Positions 51,980 to 64,000 of a DNA stretch of 64,000 nt are shown piece by piece. The stretch spans positions 50,838,077-50,902,076 of the forward strand of contig CM039211.1 of NCBI GenBank assembly GCA_008360975.2, written 5' to 3'. A program made the translations under genes and the position numbers. Source of the DNA: Lichenostomus cassidix. Lineage: Eukaryota; Chordata; Aves; Passeriformes; Meliphagidae. Numbering within the stretch: position 1 is the first letter of the stretch; each line of letters begins with the position of its first letter. The notes beneath the pieces are model-generated. The model searched no databases and was not told the DNA's origin. It saw only the letters and a program-made list of their open reading frames with translations.

Positions 51980-52507
51980 TGATGCCCAACGATTTTTTGT
52001 TTTTTCTTTTTATACCCCTTTTTATACACTTTTATACCCTTTCCCTTCCCTTGTACCCTCTACACACACTCCTTGTACCTAGTCCCACATGTTTGTAATT
52101 CTTGTAAACTCATATTTAGCTTAGTTTGTGGGTTTTGCAAAGCAGGAAGACCGCTCACAGTGAGAGGCCAATGGCTCTATACTATCTCAGAACTAGAGGC
52201 TCCAACCTTGGATGGAGTCTCTCTCTCAGGAATACATTTTGTAAACTAGGCTGTCATCTCATTTAGGGGGATAATTAAAATAGAGGGACAATTACTTCAT
52301 CTATTAAGTCTCTTATTGGGGGATTTTAGGTAGATATGCTAATTTGTGAGGTCCATAAAATTGTATACATTTGGTAGGGGGTGGCCTTCTTGGCATGTTT
52401 TCACCTTTGATGAGTTGTGCACCTAGGATCCTATTAAACCAAGGTAATACCCTTTTTCCTTTTACTGCTGTGTCTGCTTCATATTTCTACCAGCCAAAAA
52501 GGCAACA
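51980..52507 (+). mobile_element. Solitary LTR, 528 bp, nested in a CR1
   Basis: It begins TGATGCC and ends GGCAACA, an imperfect terminal inverted repeat with TG...CA ends. It is flanked by CTCA on both sides (51976-51979 and 52508-52511), an exact 4-bp target duplication. The CR1 consensus reads straight through when the LTR is removed. An ATTAAA signal lies near the 3' end (CCTATTAAACCAAGG), and a pyrimidine-rich end follows. No retroviral internal sequence is attached. The plus orientation is inferred from the poly(A) signal. Confidence 0.78.
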
Positions 52508-52870
52508 CTCAGAGGAGACCTCATCACTCTCTACAGCTACCTGACAGGAGGCTGTAGTGAGATGGGTAGCAGTCTCTTATTCCAAGCAGCAAGTGACTGG
52601 ACAAGAGGAAATGGCCTCAAGTTGCAGCCACAGAGGGTTAGTTTAGATATTATGAAATTTTGTTCGTGGAAGGGGTTGTAAAGCACTGGACCATACTGCT
52701 CAGGAAAATGGTGGAGTCACCACATCTGAAAATACCGGTTTGAAAACCATGTGGACATGGCACATGAGGACATGGTTTTTCAGAGGTGAACATGGTGATG
52801 GTGCTGGGTTGACAAATGAACATGGTAATACGGAAGGTCTTTCTCAATCTTAGCAATTCTATTAAATACT
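52508..52870 (+). repeat. CR1 LINE, 3' half of the split copy
   Basis: AGAGGAGACCTCATCACTCT, AGCTACCTGACAGGAGGCTG and AATGGCCTCAAGTTGCAGCC are plus-sense CR1. The tail at about 52740-52830 has picked up repeated ACATGG words and ends near TTAGCAATTCTATTAAA. Confidence 0.85.
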
Positions 52871-55199
52871 TGATACACAATGGCTGTATCAAGATTTTAA
52901 AAAAGTTATAAGAAAACATTAATTGTTTTATGAAGATTAGCACGACACAATTCTGTAATTTTCAGTTCATGGGTTAAGAACAAGTCTAATACAATATAAA
53001 GCAAAATGCTAAAGGGATAAATTAATCTGAATACTTTCAGTGTTTAGACAGAAGACCTAGTTCCAGGTACAGAAGGGCAAAGATATGTATATAAAGCAGA
53101 TCCCACACAGAAAACTTCATAAGCAAACTTAAATTACGCCATGAGCTTTGTGTGTTTCATATAAAAGATACATTTGGATATTTAAAGGCTAAAAATTCAG
53201 ATAATTTCTAAAACCTTAGTGAATCACCAACTCGAAACATGAGCGTATGTCCTCCTGTCACAAGGTTTCACAGTAGTCTGTGTTCTAACAGGTCAGGACT
53301 AGGAAAATTAAGTTGTCATGCACTTCATATTACTTTCGTGTTAGTACCAGTTCATCTGTTTAACCTGCTCAATTCAGTATCTTGTGTGACCACTAGAGGG
53401 AAATAGGGAAAAGGAAACAGACACGGGTGGAGGTTACTATTGGTCAAAGACCAACAGTAACCCTTACCCTGTTTCTGCTCCAGTCCCTGGGCATAGAAAC
53501 CTCCTTTTCTTGGTAGACAATTAAAACCAGAGCAGTTTTACCTTTAGCCTTTATAATTACATTTGAGACACATTGCTTAGTGAGGATAAAGTTTGCCACA
53601 CAGTATGCTAGTAACAATGACATTTAGCTCTGAATAGATGACAGCAAATTAGAAATTGTAACAGAGATAGAAGAAATTATTTTGATGTCACACTTCTCAG
53701 CCAGTTCAAAACAGTGAATCAACTAAGAACACAGTCATTTCCAGTTAAGATTGTCCAAAGACATAGTACCAAATCAGCCTGACAAATGTTCTGGCCCAAA
53801 TTCCTTAGAACTTCATCTAACAAGTAGTTGGGCTCAGTGTAATTTAGCTTTACAAAAACTTGATACCTGACATAGAGAAAATTGGGCACATCTGTCTGTA
53901 GTACTATGTCCAACATTTAGCTGCTCAGTCATTAGTCTGCAAACATACAAGCCATCATGAAAAGTAGTTTTATATACCACGCAGATGAATAGGCACACAA
54001 TTTCTTCATGTACAGGTTATGTATCAAGTAGGCTCTCACCAAACTAGTTTTCCCTGTATGTGTACACACTTTGGGAAGCATCAGGAGAAACAAAGTTTTA
54101 GTTAAAGCCTACCAAACCCATTAAAAGTCATGAGGTAATGACACAGACATATTTCATCTGAAATAAGTCATTTACTCTATTCATAACACTAAGCTTATAC
54201 AGGCTTACTTAGGAGTTCGTAAAAGTGTTTTATGAAATGCAGCTTTAAGAAAGCTCATCTTTGAAAATTAAAATATTAACTGATATTACATACAATATTA
54301 GCAAACAACATTGGTAAAGGTATTAAACTCATCTGTCAATACAAAAACAACCTCCACACTATCATTGTTCACTGATGCAAAAAGAAACAGACTGCTTTTA
54401 TTTGCTGAAAGCCAACGCCCTCTGTGTAATAGGAAAAACAACTTCAAGCACAGCACAGGTCTCTACAATAAGCTGACCTACCCTGCCCCTTGAAGGAAAA
54501 TCTGGAAACTGTTCAGAAAACAGCCCACAAAAGGCTGCTTTTAGCACATTACAAGAAAGCAAATCAAAGGATCTAGGCCCTAAAATGTTCAGGACCTTGA
54601 AGATAAACGTTATCATGAGTTTTACACAGAACTGTAATACTATTGGTCCCTATTAGGCTGTACAGTAAGCTTTGGGACAACATTCTGGTCTCACGTTGCT
54701 TTTCTTCCAGAGGTGTAGAAAGATAAAGGGTGCCAGTGCAGTGCTGGTACCAACACAACCTCCCTGTAATAAGCATTAGCTAGAGAACAGTATAATAAAA
54801 CAAGCAGTTTAGTGCCTATTTAACTCACAACTTCGATAGTAACCAAATTCTCTCATTTCATGACAGCACATCTGTTTTGTATAAGCTACAGAGCCCTTTC
54901 TGTAATAACTTGTGCCTTCACTGCACACTGTACTATGAAAAGTCCAGGCAACTGCAGAAACACATTCAGTGTGTACGTCAGCAATTATTTTGTAGACTCA
55001 TATTTCCTACATACTGCTAAAGTCCAATCCCATTGCTGGTTCTCTCACAGCAGTGTAGCCTGAATAATTCATCATGAGAAAGCTACACATGCAAAGAACT
55101 GACAAACTGAAACACTGATGTTACTGCCTGCAGAAATCCCAGTGTGCATATGGGTGTGACATAAGACTTCAGGAGAATGGCCATGTTCCTGCTGTTGTC

Positions 55200-55248
55200 T
55201 GCTTTGAACTGCAGCACACTGGAACTGCAGCTTTGAACTGCAGCTGAC
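55200..55248. repeat. Short tandem TTTGAACTGCAGC repeat
   Basis: GCTTTGAACTGCAGC occurs twice, with a third partial GGAACTGCAGC between them. It is a local duplication in the CERT1 intron with no recognised function. Confidence 0.7.
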
Positions 55249-58200
55249 TTCATTCCGTTGTGAAGTGATGGGAGGGAAACTCCCATCTGACAGTAGGCAA
55301 GGTACTGTACCTTGACCATTCTGCATGGCAGTGACAAAATGCATATTCTGTCACCAGCTCTTCATACTCTAATAGATCTGCATATAGACCAGTTCAGACA
55401 TAGAAAAAGCAGCAGCCATAAAAATGACAAAAGTGAAGCTATAGTATCTACATCCAAAAGCATTCCAGACTCACATCTGCCTCACAGTTGAGAACAGTAA
55501 AGAAAAACAGCAGATTTGCTGTATAAGACAGAGTTTTTATATAAAGACAGTATAAATCAACAAGGGCAGAAAACCTTTCCAGTCAAGTGTAACACAAGTT
55601 TTTCTCCTAATTGCAGCCTCCAGAAATATCCACGTATTTCAGAATTTCTTCCCATATGACCAAGTTCAAACCCAAAATGGAGCATGCTTTTTACTCCAGG
55701 TTCTGTCTACTGAGGATACTCCAAGAGAGACCACGTATGACCAGTACTGTCAGCTGAACCCTCTCCATCTGTTGAGGATGTGTCTTAGCCAGCATGATGG
55801 CCTCTTCTCAAGAATTAAAACACAAACCAGCCCAGTAAGTCTCTGAAGATCAATTAGATATACCTGCACCAACCTTAAGTCCTACATGTTGTTTGATTAT
55901 ATTATGGGAACTGTAGTCTAAGTAGATGTTATCTTTGCACTTTCTTTGTACTTTGCAAAATTGGCAGGTTTACCTAACAGATTTCCCCAAACTCACTAAT
56001 ATCACTAAACACAGAAATTCTGTATTTTCTGCTTAACCTTGCTTAGCATATTTGGGGACAGGTAGAAACAAGAATGGAAATAAGTAGATGCTGCACTTTT
56101 GAACAGCACAAGAATAATGCAAAACTTGAAAGAGACAGAATTTAACCAGACCTGTTATTTACATCTGAATGTCTGAGAACCACCAAAATGAGGCAAAAAA
56201 CTTCATCTTATTAATAACAAACTGTTTAAAGACAGAGGAATTCTTTTGTTGGGAAATAGAAAATATTGTAACACAAGCAAGGAATAATTAATTGCCAAAT
56301 AAAAAATGTGGTTTTTACCTTAGAATCAGAATGACTAGGATGCAAGATCTTTAGTACCACCTCCTGCTCAGAGCATGTCCAATTACATACTCAGGCCTAC
56401 ACCCCACAAGGATGCATTCTTCAGAGAATTATAATATCTATTTTCAAAGCCAAAGCAATTGTTACGAAACATAACTGGAACACACAGGCAAAGAAAGACT
56501 GGGTTGGTCAAAGTGAAACAATCTGCTTTGTTTATAATTAATCAAGCGTGTTGGGCTGGAATGGACAAAGCTTTACTCCAGCTTTAAACAGTACTAACTG
56601 TAACTACTTATTAATAAAGCTGCAACATAACAGCTGCTGTTTGAACATGGGCCCAAGAATGGCAAAAGGGTGCCAAGACAGACAAAGAACTATTGTTTTT
56701 GGTCCTGAAAGGGAAGTTTCAACAGTTTGGAAGTGACAAAATTTAGGTTTGCTGCAGCAAACATGCTTCTGTAGTCAACTGAAACTTCTGATTCACTGGC
56801 ATTCCCCTAAAGTCTTCTTTCAGGAAATACATAGTTTTCAGTAATAAGTGCACTTGGCAAATTTAGTAACATCAAATGACATGCAATATCATATGTACTA
56901 GAGTTCCTGCTGATAACAGCTAAAATAATGGAATGTACGAGACATATTCAAGCTTAGTTTTCATCACTGAAATTTTATTAATATTTAATTTAATTTTAAA
57001 GAAAGAATCTCCTGTTATTGACAGTAAAGGAATAGTAACTTGATAATTGATCTAATATTCCCCTGAAAGCACAGCTTCTGTACAACATTGATAAGTTTCA
57101 GTACCAGCATCATACTGTACATCAGGGCAAGTAATTCTTATCATCTGAGCAGCCTCAGGTGCACTTGTTTGCTTAAACAAGCAATGTTACAGTAATACAA
57201 AAATCCTCACAAGTTACTCCAGATTAGCAGGGGTGTAGGAAGATGGACACCTTTCTATTTGGCGCCCCATTCTCCCAATTTTCTGATGCCTATGTTCATA
57301 CCAATCAATACAGGATATTTAAACAGTAACAGTTAAATATTAAATCCCTTCTTCCTTACCACCATTTAAAATAGGTATGCTCAAGAGCAGAAATTCTGTC
57401 TCCTCTGCAGCCAGTCTATGCCCATGGATGACATTAAAATAACAGCAAATGCATATTTGCATGCTTGATCAGAGGAAAAAAAACCATCTTTTTGCAGACC
57501 TACAGTGAAAATTATACTGGAAGAATTACCTTAAGAGGTTCCAATAAATGGCAAGGACATTAAATTTAAAAAGCAGGTGCCCCAAGCCATGTTGTGTTTT
57601 CAAAAGAATTCCTCCAGCTCTTTAGAGTCACTTCAGCTTCTGGAGTTACTCTCTTTTTCAGGACTTTCACTGGATGGTGGTGATGTGTGTGCCTCTCTAA
57701 AGAGCCAAAAAGTTACCTCTGTTAAGTGTTACTATGTCTCATGGGGACTTATGCACTCCACCCATGCAGTTGAGCACTCCTCCCTACAGCAAGGGGGTTA
57801 ACTATGATCTGTTAATATCACATCATTCAGTTTCGCTTTTCTTAAGTGAGCTTTCATAATGAGCACCTCCTAGAAGTGCTTTCAGAAGGCAAAGACAACT
57901 GCCTTTAGTAGACTGAGGCATACAGAGTATCCAAGACTTTTTTATTAAGCTGTTAATGCACAGTATTTCTGAGGTGATGAATAAGAATTCTGAGTAAGCA
58001 GCATACACTATTTGGCAAATGCCAATTTTTAAACTGTTTAACCACTCACTACTTTTACACTGCAGGTCTCTTTCTGTTCTTGATACCAAGAGCTTACCCT
58101 AATTTGAAGGGGCATTTAACACTTATGTCAAGCTTGACACAGGTCTCTCTCAACGAAAAATACTGTTTTCAGGGAGATCTTGTGAAAACATGCCACTCTG

Positions 58201-61200
58201 CCATGGAGAACTCAGACTCCTAGAGATTCTGTGTGTCATTCTGCTGGTCACAAAGCTTGACATTCCTGTAACTTCTATTAAATGAAAGTATACACTATCA
58301 AAACGATCTACCACACTTTTTACAAAGTGAATTAGTAACACCTTTGGCTTTACTACTGGAATCCCACTCGTTTGTAACAGTGAGACTGGCTATTTACTGC
58401 ACAGCCAGCTGCAAGCTGACTCTTTTACCTTAGTTCTGGTCACCTCAAGACTGAGCAGTAGTCCCAAGACCAAGTTTACTTTAGCCAGGTACATGACCCT
58501 CTCTTAAACAGTGCTGCAAAAATTTTGACTGACATACTTTTAACAGCTTAGCAGAATGGTAGTGTCACAAGCCTTTCACATAATTTGATACTGTATTAGC
58601 ACTTTTACAAATGTTTTCCTCCACACAGTATTGCACCCAAAAGGCAACACTCTGCTAATCTGCAATTTGAACTGCAATTTTCAGGCATACATTAGATATT
58701 TCAGAACACCCTGGTTCACCAGCTTGGCTATGCAGTGAATCAAAAATTTACTTTATCTTTTCTGTGCATTTGAATCTTGAATCTATTTGTATATTTAGCT
58801 AATTTAAAGGAAAGATAGGAGTAAGCCATATGAACTAAGCTTACCTTTTGGCGGTAGGGGCTTAAGAGAAGGAGAGTTCAAGACCTCCGCTAAGACTATG
58901 AAGACTACATGTTAATGCTCTGACTAGATGAGAGAAAACACTTTTTAATTAGGAATATACAGGTGATCACAGGTTCAATGGATACAAAGATTTAAAATTA
59001 TTTAAAGTGCACATATATGTACAGCTTCAGATTCTGGTAAGTAGCTCCCAACAGAGTAACAGAGAAACAGCTATGAACTGAGATAGGCTAGATGATTTAG
59101 CAGTTCCTTCATGTAGACAATCCCCATACTGCACAACGTACTAGAAGCAGCATGATCACTTAAGAAGTGAACTAATCCCACACAGCACAATAATTATTAC
59201 CCACAGCAGCAGAGCTGGAAAGACTGAAGTTGACAGAAGAGAAGCAAAAATTTCACACTTACGTACACAGGAGAAAAAGGCTTGGTTATAGGAAATATTG
59301 TACTGTACACATACAGGTCAGGTAACAATCTGCAGATAGTTCTAGAGATGAATCAAATTTAGTGGTTCTCAAGCTGAATAAGTTAAAAACGCATGGTGCT
59401 GTAAAATGGTAGCATACAAGATCCGAAGAATTATCCTACGTTCTACACAACGTGCAGGATCCTAGTAGAATACTGAATTCTATTTTGGTGCTATACTTCA
59501 GAGATAAATGAGGACTGAGTTTGGAAGAGAGCCATACAAGGTATCAGAAAGTTGTAAAAGATGTCCACATGAACAATTGAAGAATGGGGAACTGTTCTAA
59601 CAGAAAAAGCCAAGAAATTTGAAGTGTTTCAAAAATGAATGGAATAATCGCCTTCCTAGATTTACTGTAAAACTACGTAATAAAGGAAAACTCGTATTTC
59701 ATGAGGATGGCAAGAAATCCCTGTAACAGCAGAAACCGGCTAAAATGATTGCACGAGCCTTTACTATTACAACACTTCCCAGTCTAACTCACAGTGAAAC
59801 ACAGCACCTAATAAGGATGACTTCAGCTCATATAGAGGGAAGAATTAGAATGAACTCTATGACTCTTCCTTCAGGATGGTGCTTCAGCTTATTGCTTTGC
59901 TGACATCTATACCACTCAGATGTCACTGAAGAGCAAAAAGAAAAAGACAGTATTCACGACTGAAGGATGAATAAATTGAAAAAGCTAGACAGGGTACCCA
60001 GACTTGAGACAGCTACATCCTTCTCCTATGTATTTCCCATTTTACCTAAGGTTCTGGCCAAAATCCAAAATAAATAAGCTTATTACTGCCATGTTCAGAA
60101 GACTGTGCTTGAACTTATGTTCTTACTTAGTTATCAAGGAGTAGTTTTGGAAACACTTCAAATTCAGCTTTGCAGGGAGATGTCAAATGTGAACACACAA
60201 GAACTTAAGTTACATATTAACATCAACACACAACAGCGACAGAACAGCAACAAAAACACATCAAAGTTCCTGCATAAGCTTGAGCAACAGCTCATGGCTT
60301 TTTAGTTTCAAACTAGTACAGGGTGTTTTTGCAACACCTTTACGTGTGTGTCTCTACCACTCAGTCACTTGCCCACACTTTTCAGTCTTTTAAATAGGTA
60401 ACAGCTTTTTACAGGTTGACATAGATATCTGAATGCTGTCCTCCAGCCTCTTCTCAGGCAAGCTGCACTGCTGCTGCAAGCCAGAGCCTCACAATGCCAC
60501 AGTGAGAGTGGGTCACTAGCTTCCGGAACAAACTGAATTACCACAGAAACATAAGAGTGTATGCTAAACAATCCAAAATGCCAGCATCAAACAGAAACAT
60601 TTAGACTTTGTTGTGTGCAACAACAAAAAGATCTGTATCATTCCTCTGCATATACTTTCCAATTAATTCTAAATTATCGTAATACTAATTTCAGTCCAGA
60701 CTGGCAACAGATTTGGAGTGATTTACTTGCATGTTGTTATTGCCATTATCAGTATATTAAATCCATCTTAGGGCAGGATTAGAGAGGTATAGAAAAGACG
60801 AAAACCACCTTGTCTTCAGAGAATGCTACAGCTCTACTTACAGTTGCTGAAAACCTGTGGCCAAGTTAAATATGTAGTACCTTTCTGTACTCTCCCCTTC
60901 CTGTTGAGAACTTGAGCTTAATATTTCACAAACTGGAAGTCTTATATTGGTTTCTGACCGAATTAACAGGTCAAATTTTTTTGCTCTGGCACCCACTGCT
61001 AGTAAAGATTTACTATGAGGTTATCTCTATTTGCATTTTTCAACGTTTCTTAGAACAGCTACCTAAAAATAATCTCACAGAACAATATTTACATACAGTA
61101 TTCAAACAAAAGCTTGACTTTAATTATAGTTAATGTGAAATTTCTTAAGGTATTAATAGGTTGAGGGAACAGGTAGATGCACTTGGGTTTCAGCCTGAAA

Positions 61201-64000
61201 GTGATGCATTCCAATTACAGAACAAAAACTAGGAACTGAGAAACTCTGGGTACTTATAATCAAGTCTGAAGTGAAATTTAAGGCTTCCCCTGAGTTTAAA
61301 AAAAGTTACTCCTGCATAACATCTTATACTTGAGTTTATAGGAGAAAAAACACAAAGACAGAAAGCAAGTTAATTTTAAAAATAACTCAGTATTTCACCT
61401 GATGTGCTTCAACCCTGTTTATCCAGAAGCTGAGTTGTATTACCAACAGATTTAAGCATCTGGCATTAACTCAACCTTTCAGGGCAGGAACAACTAGAGC
61501 AGTTAGATGAGGGGGGTCCATTAGCTCTGGATAGGGTATTCTCTGGGCTGTTATTAAGATGCTTCTCAAGTGCACAAAATTGTGATGCTCAGCTTTTAGC
61601 CACTGGCAGTTTTGCTTTTGAATGGTTTTGCAGTCATGCTAGCTAGTAAAAGTCCACCTCTACCACTTGTCCTCTCCTCAAACACCCACCTGCCTGCTTT
61701 TCCTGCTTCAACATCACAATTACTGTTAGCAGCAATATTTTTCAACGTACAGTGTAACAGTACATTCAGTAATCCTTTTAAAACAGTGCATTGACAAGGG
61801 AAAACAAAACATGCAGATGACCGTAACAGTGAAATTAATGACCCTTAACATTTTATGCATAAGGTAACTGCGTGCTTTTTTTAGGTTACTTGGAAAAAAT
61901 GAACTCCATTTTATGTGGTTAACAAGAGTTTTCTAAAAATTTCAGGCTGCTGTTTTTAGGTCTTGAATTTTCTCACAACAATATTCTAAAGTGCCCTTAT
62001 TGATTGCAATCAAAATTATGCTGTTTTAAGGTTTCTCTGAAGCCTTCTAAATTAACTTATGAACTAGGATCAACAGTCAGAAAATAATCTCAAAACTAAA
62101 TATCCCAGTTCTAGCTTACTTGTTTGAAAATGTATCAGTGTTTAATAAATTAATAAACTGCTTTAATAACCACTTAACTTTTTCTTAAATTTGACTTTAT
62201 TAGCCTGCCAAATCCAGTGTTTTGGGTTTTTATCATTACCTTAACTAGATCTGCACTTAAACAATGCAAAAATAGGTATCTGAAGCATCTTGCTTGGTTT
62301 GACAACCGGTAATTTAAGAAACAAGTTGTAGTATATAAAGAATTGCACAAAGTTAGAATTACTTAAAAGCTAAACTACCTTTGACCCCAAGGTTGCCACG
62401 CTTCCTCCCTTCACAAGTTATTTGGGGGAAAAAATGCTAAAAAAACAGATAGAAGCTTTACTCTTCTTAATGTTTCTGTATAACCCTACCCTAACTAGCT
62501 AACTCCTTCCCGAGTGTCTAATCCAGAGTGAAAACAATCAAGCAGTAGTCACCCCTTCTAGGACAATTTTTATAAGGGAGATAGGCCATCTTCATTTGAG
62601 GGGACAGGTTCCTTCATCCTCAAAAAAAGGACATTTATCAAGTAGGTTCAGAAAAAAGCCACCTGATGCCTTTCACAGTCAAACTTTGAGATTCATGCCT
62701 CCTGCCCAGATGTAACACCTAGTACCTCATCACCTCAAAATGAAAACCCACCTACTCCCTACATCCCAACTTACTAGATGTCTAGGTACCCCTCTGAAAA
62801 ATTACCTTTTCCAGTCTGACACACCTAAGTCAGGTATTGTAAGAAGTACAGCAAGACTTAAAACAGTGTTTTAGTTTGACAAACAAAAGACTTTGCAAAT
62901 ACAGGGCTTAAAAACTCTCAATCTATTTTGCTGAAGAAACGTGAAGCCAATAATGAAAACATGAGTCTGTGTGCAAAAAAATAGAAACTACAATGGAACA
63001 AAATAGGACAAACATAAACTGATACAAAGTTTCTCATGAAGTATTAATTTCTAAATAAAGTGTCATCAAGTTCTCAACTCGGGTGGTAGATTAACATCAC
63101 AAGATACTATTATCTGCACATCAGGAGTTCAAGTGAATTTGCTCAAAATAACTTTACTTATACAATTGTTTCTCATAACAAACAGCAATTCACTCCCCTC
63201 ATTTCCTCACAGCACTGAACTAACAACATTTAAGCCCGTTTACCTACTCATAGTTTAGAAATTCCAAACCCCATTTGGAAACCATGGGAGAGACCTGGAG
63301 AAGGCAGTCTTTCAAATGATCGTTAAGAAGAGAGTAACTTTCCAGAAACATCAGCACTGTGCTGCTCAAGTACCACCAATGTTTTGACACCAGAGAAATG
63401 CCTGAAATATTTAAGTAGAAGATTTAACGAAACACCTAACCAGAAGAACAGACTCTTGGTTATACATGAACTAGCTCCTCATTTGCCTCACTGATGGCTT
63501 CACAGTAGTTTCAGACATATCCCTCCTCCAATTCAGGGAGATGAATGAACATTTTAGAGCTATACTTGAAACACTTAATGTGGTAAAGATTCAGGAACCT
63601 CAATACAAAAAACCCCTCAATTATAAAGCCCCCTGCAAATTCTAATGGTTTTTATGCTTGAACATTAGCTGTTTCACATTTGTCAGCCATCAGCTAACTC
63701 ATTGGTTCTGCTAAGCAAAAAGTTTTTCTATGTCTGCTTATATTTATATTAATTTTAAATCAGTGTTCCCTCTGTTTGGAGCACAATGAAACCCAGTCAA
63801 AGTTTCAGTCTATTTTTCTTACTCTGACGATCAACAACCTTGTGATATGCTACATTAAGTCTCACAAACACACTTTTGTTAGCAAATAGCTTAAGCAGCC
63901 TACCAGAACTACCTACCCACTCAGTAAGCAACAAAGAACTTCAAAAACAAACAAAAAAAGTACTTTATGTAGCAGTAGACTAATGTTAATAAAAATGACC

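Larger units (their letters stand above)
44666..64000 (-). other. CERT1: CERT1 intron leading to the PH-domain exons (open at window end)
   Basis: The exon at 44665 starts at residue 117 in phase 0, so exons for residues 1-116 (start codon and PH domain) must lie upstream. I looked on the minus strand for the PH-domain sequence and found none up to 64000, so the intron is at least 19.3 kb. It holds CR1 copies (50.8-52.9 kb), a solo LTR and a CpG-rich patch (49.2 kb). I recognise nothing in the rest, 44.7-49.1 kb and 52.9-64.0 kb, apart from short inverted and tandem repeats. Confidence 0.75.

Noticed and set aside
53719..53916. Minus-strand frame considered as a missing PH-domain exon
   Set aside because: The residues do not match the CERT PH domain (no KWTNYIHGWQ or YLRAQDPDHR) and it lacks fitting splice sites.

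Overview
The window is bird nuclear DNA. It carries vertebrate genes with GT-AG introns, many CR1 LINE fragments with typical 3' ends, and solitary LTRs of avian endogenous retroviruses. HMGCR and CERT1 lie next to each other in vertebrates (human 5q13, the avian Z chromosome from memory). Most of the window is AT-rich and non-coding. The exception is a GC-rich island at about 9.2-11.0 kb. Species cannot be fixed from the sequence; the LTR family resembles ones I remember from passerines and other Neoaves, which is a weak inference.

Layout. (1) 1-3,260, plus strand: the last four coding exons of HMGCR (residues about 720-888 of the usual 888) and its 3' UTR with three poly(A) signals. (2) 3,260-9,200: intergenic, with a split and nested CR1 near 5.5-6.1 kb. 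(3) 9,209-11,090: a CR1 fragment, then a C-rich minisatellite of about 583 bp, then a CpG-rich promoter with two CRE palindromes 40 bp apart, then an intact two-exon MED18 gene (208 aa, plus strand). (4) About 13.6-44.7 kb, minus strand: the 3' UTR and last 14 coding exons of CERT1 (formerly COL4A3BP), the ceramide transfer protein. All exons join in frame to 508 residues, equal to residues 117-624 of the long isoform. They include the serine-repeat motif, the FFAT motif, the 26-residue optional exon of CERT-L and the whole START domain. (5) 44.7-64 kb: one long CERT1 intron leading to the PH-domain and start exons, which lie beyond the window. It holds CR1 pieces in both orientations, a solo LTR nested in a CR1, and a small CpG-rich patch at 49.2 kb.

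The genes have separate jobs. HMGCR makes mevalonate for sterol synthesis at the ER. CERT1 carries ceramide from ER to trans-Golgi for sphingomyelin synthesis. MED18 is a Mediator head subunit. The most unusual point is MED18 sitting between HMGCR and CERT1, in an isolated GC-rich island with a G-quadruplex-prone minisatellite immediately upstream. In human, MED18 lies on a different chromosome (1p35). I see no CRISPR array, tRNA, rRNA or prokaryote-like system.
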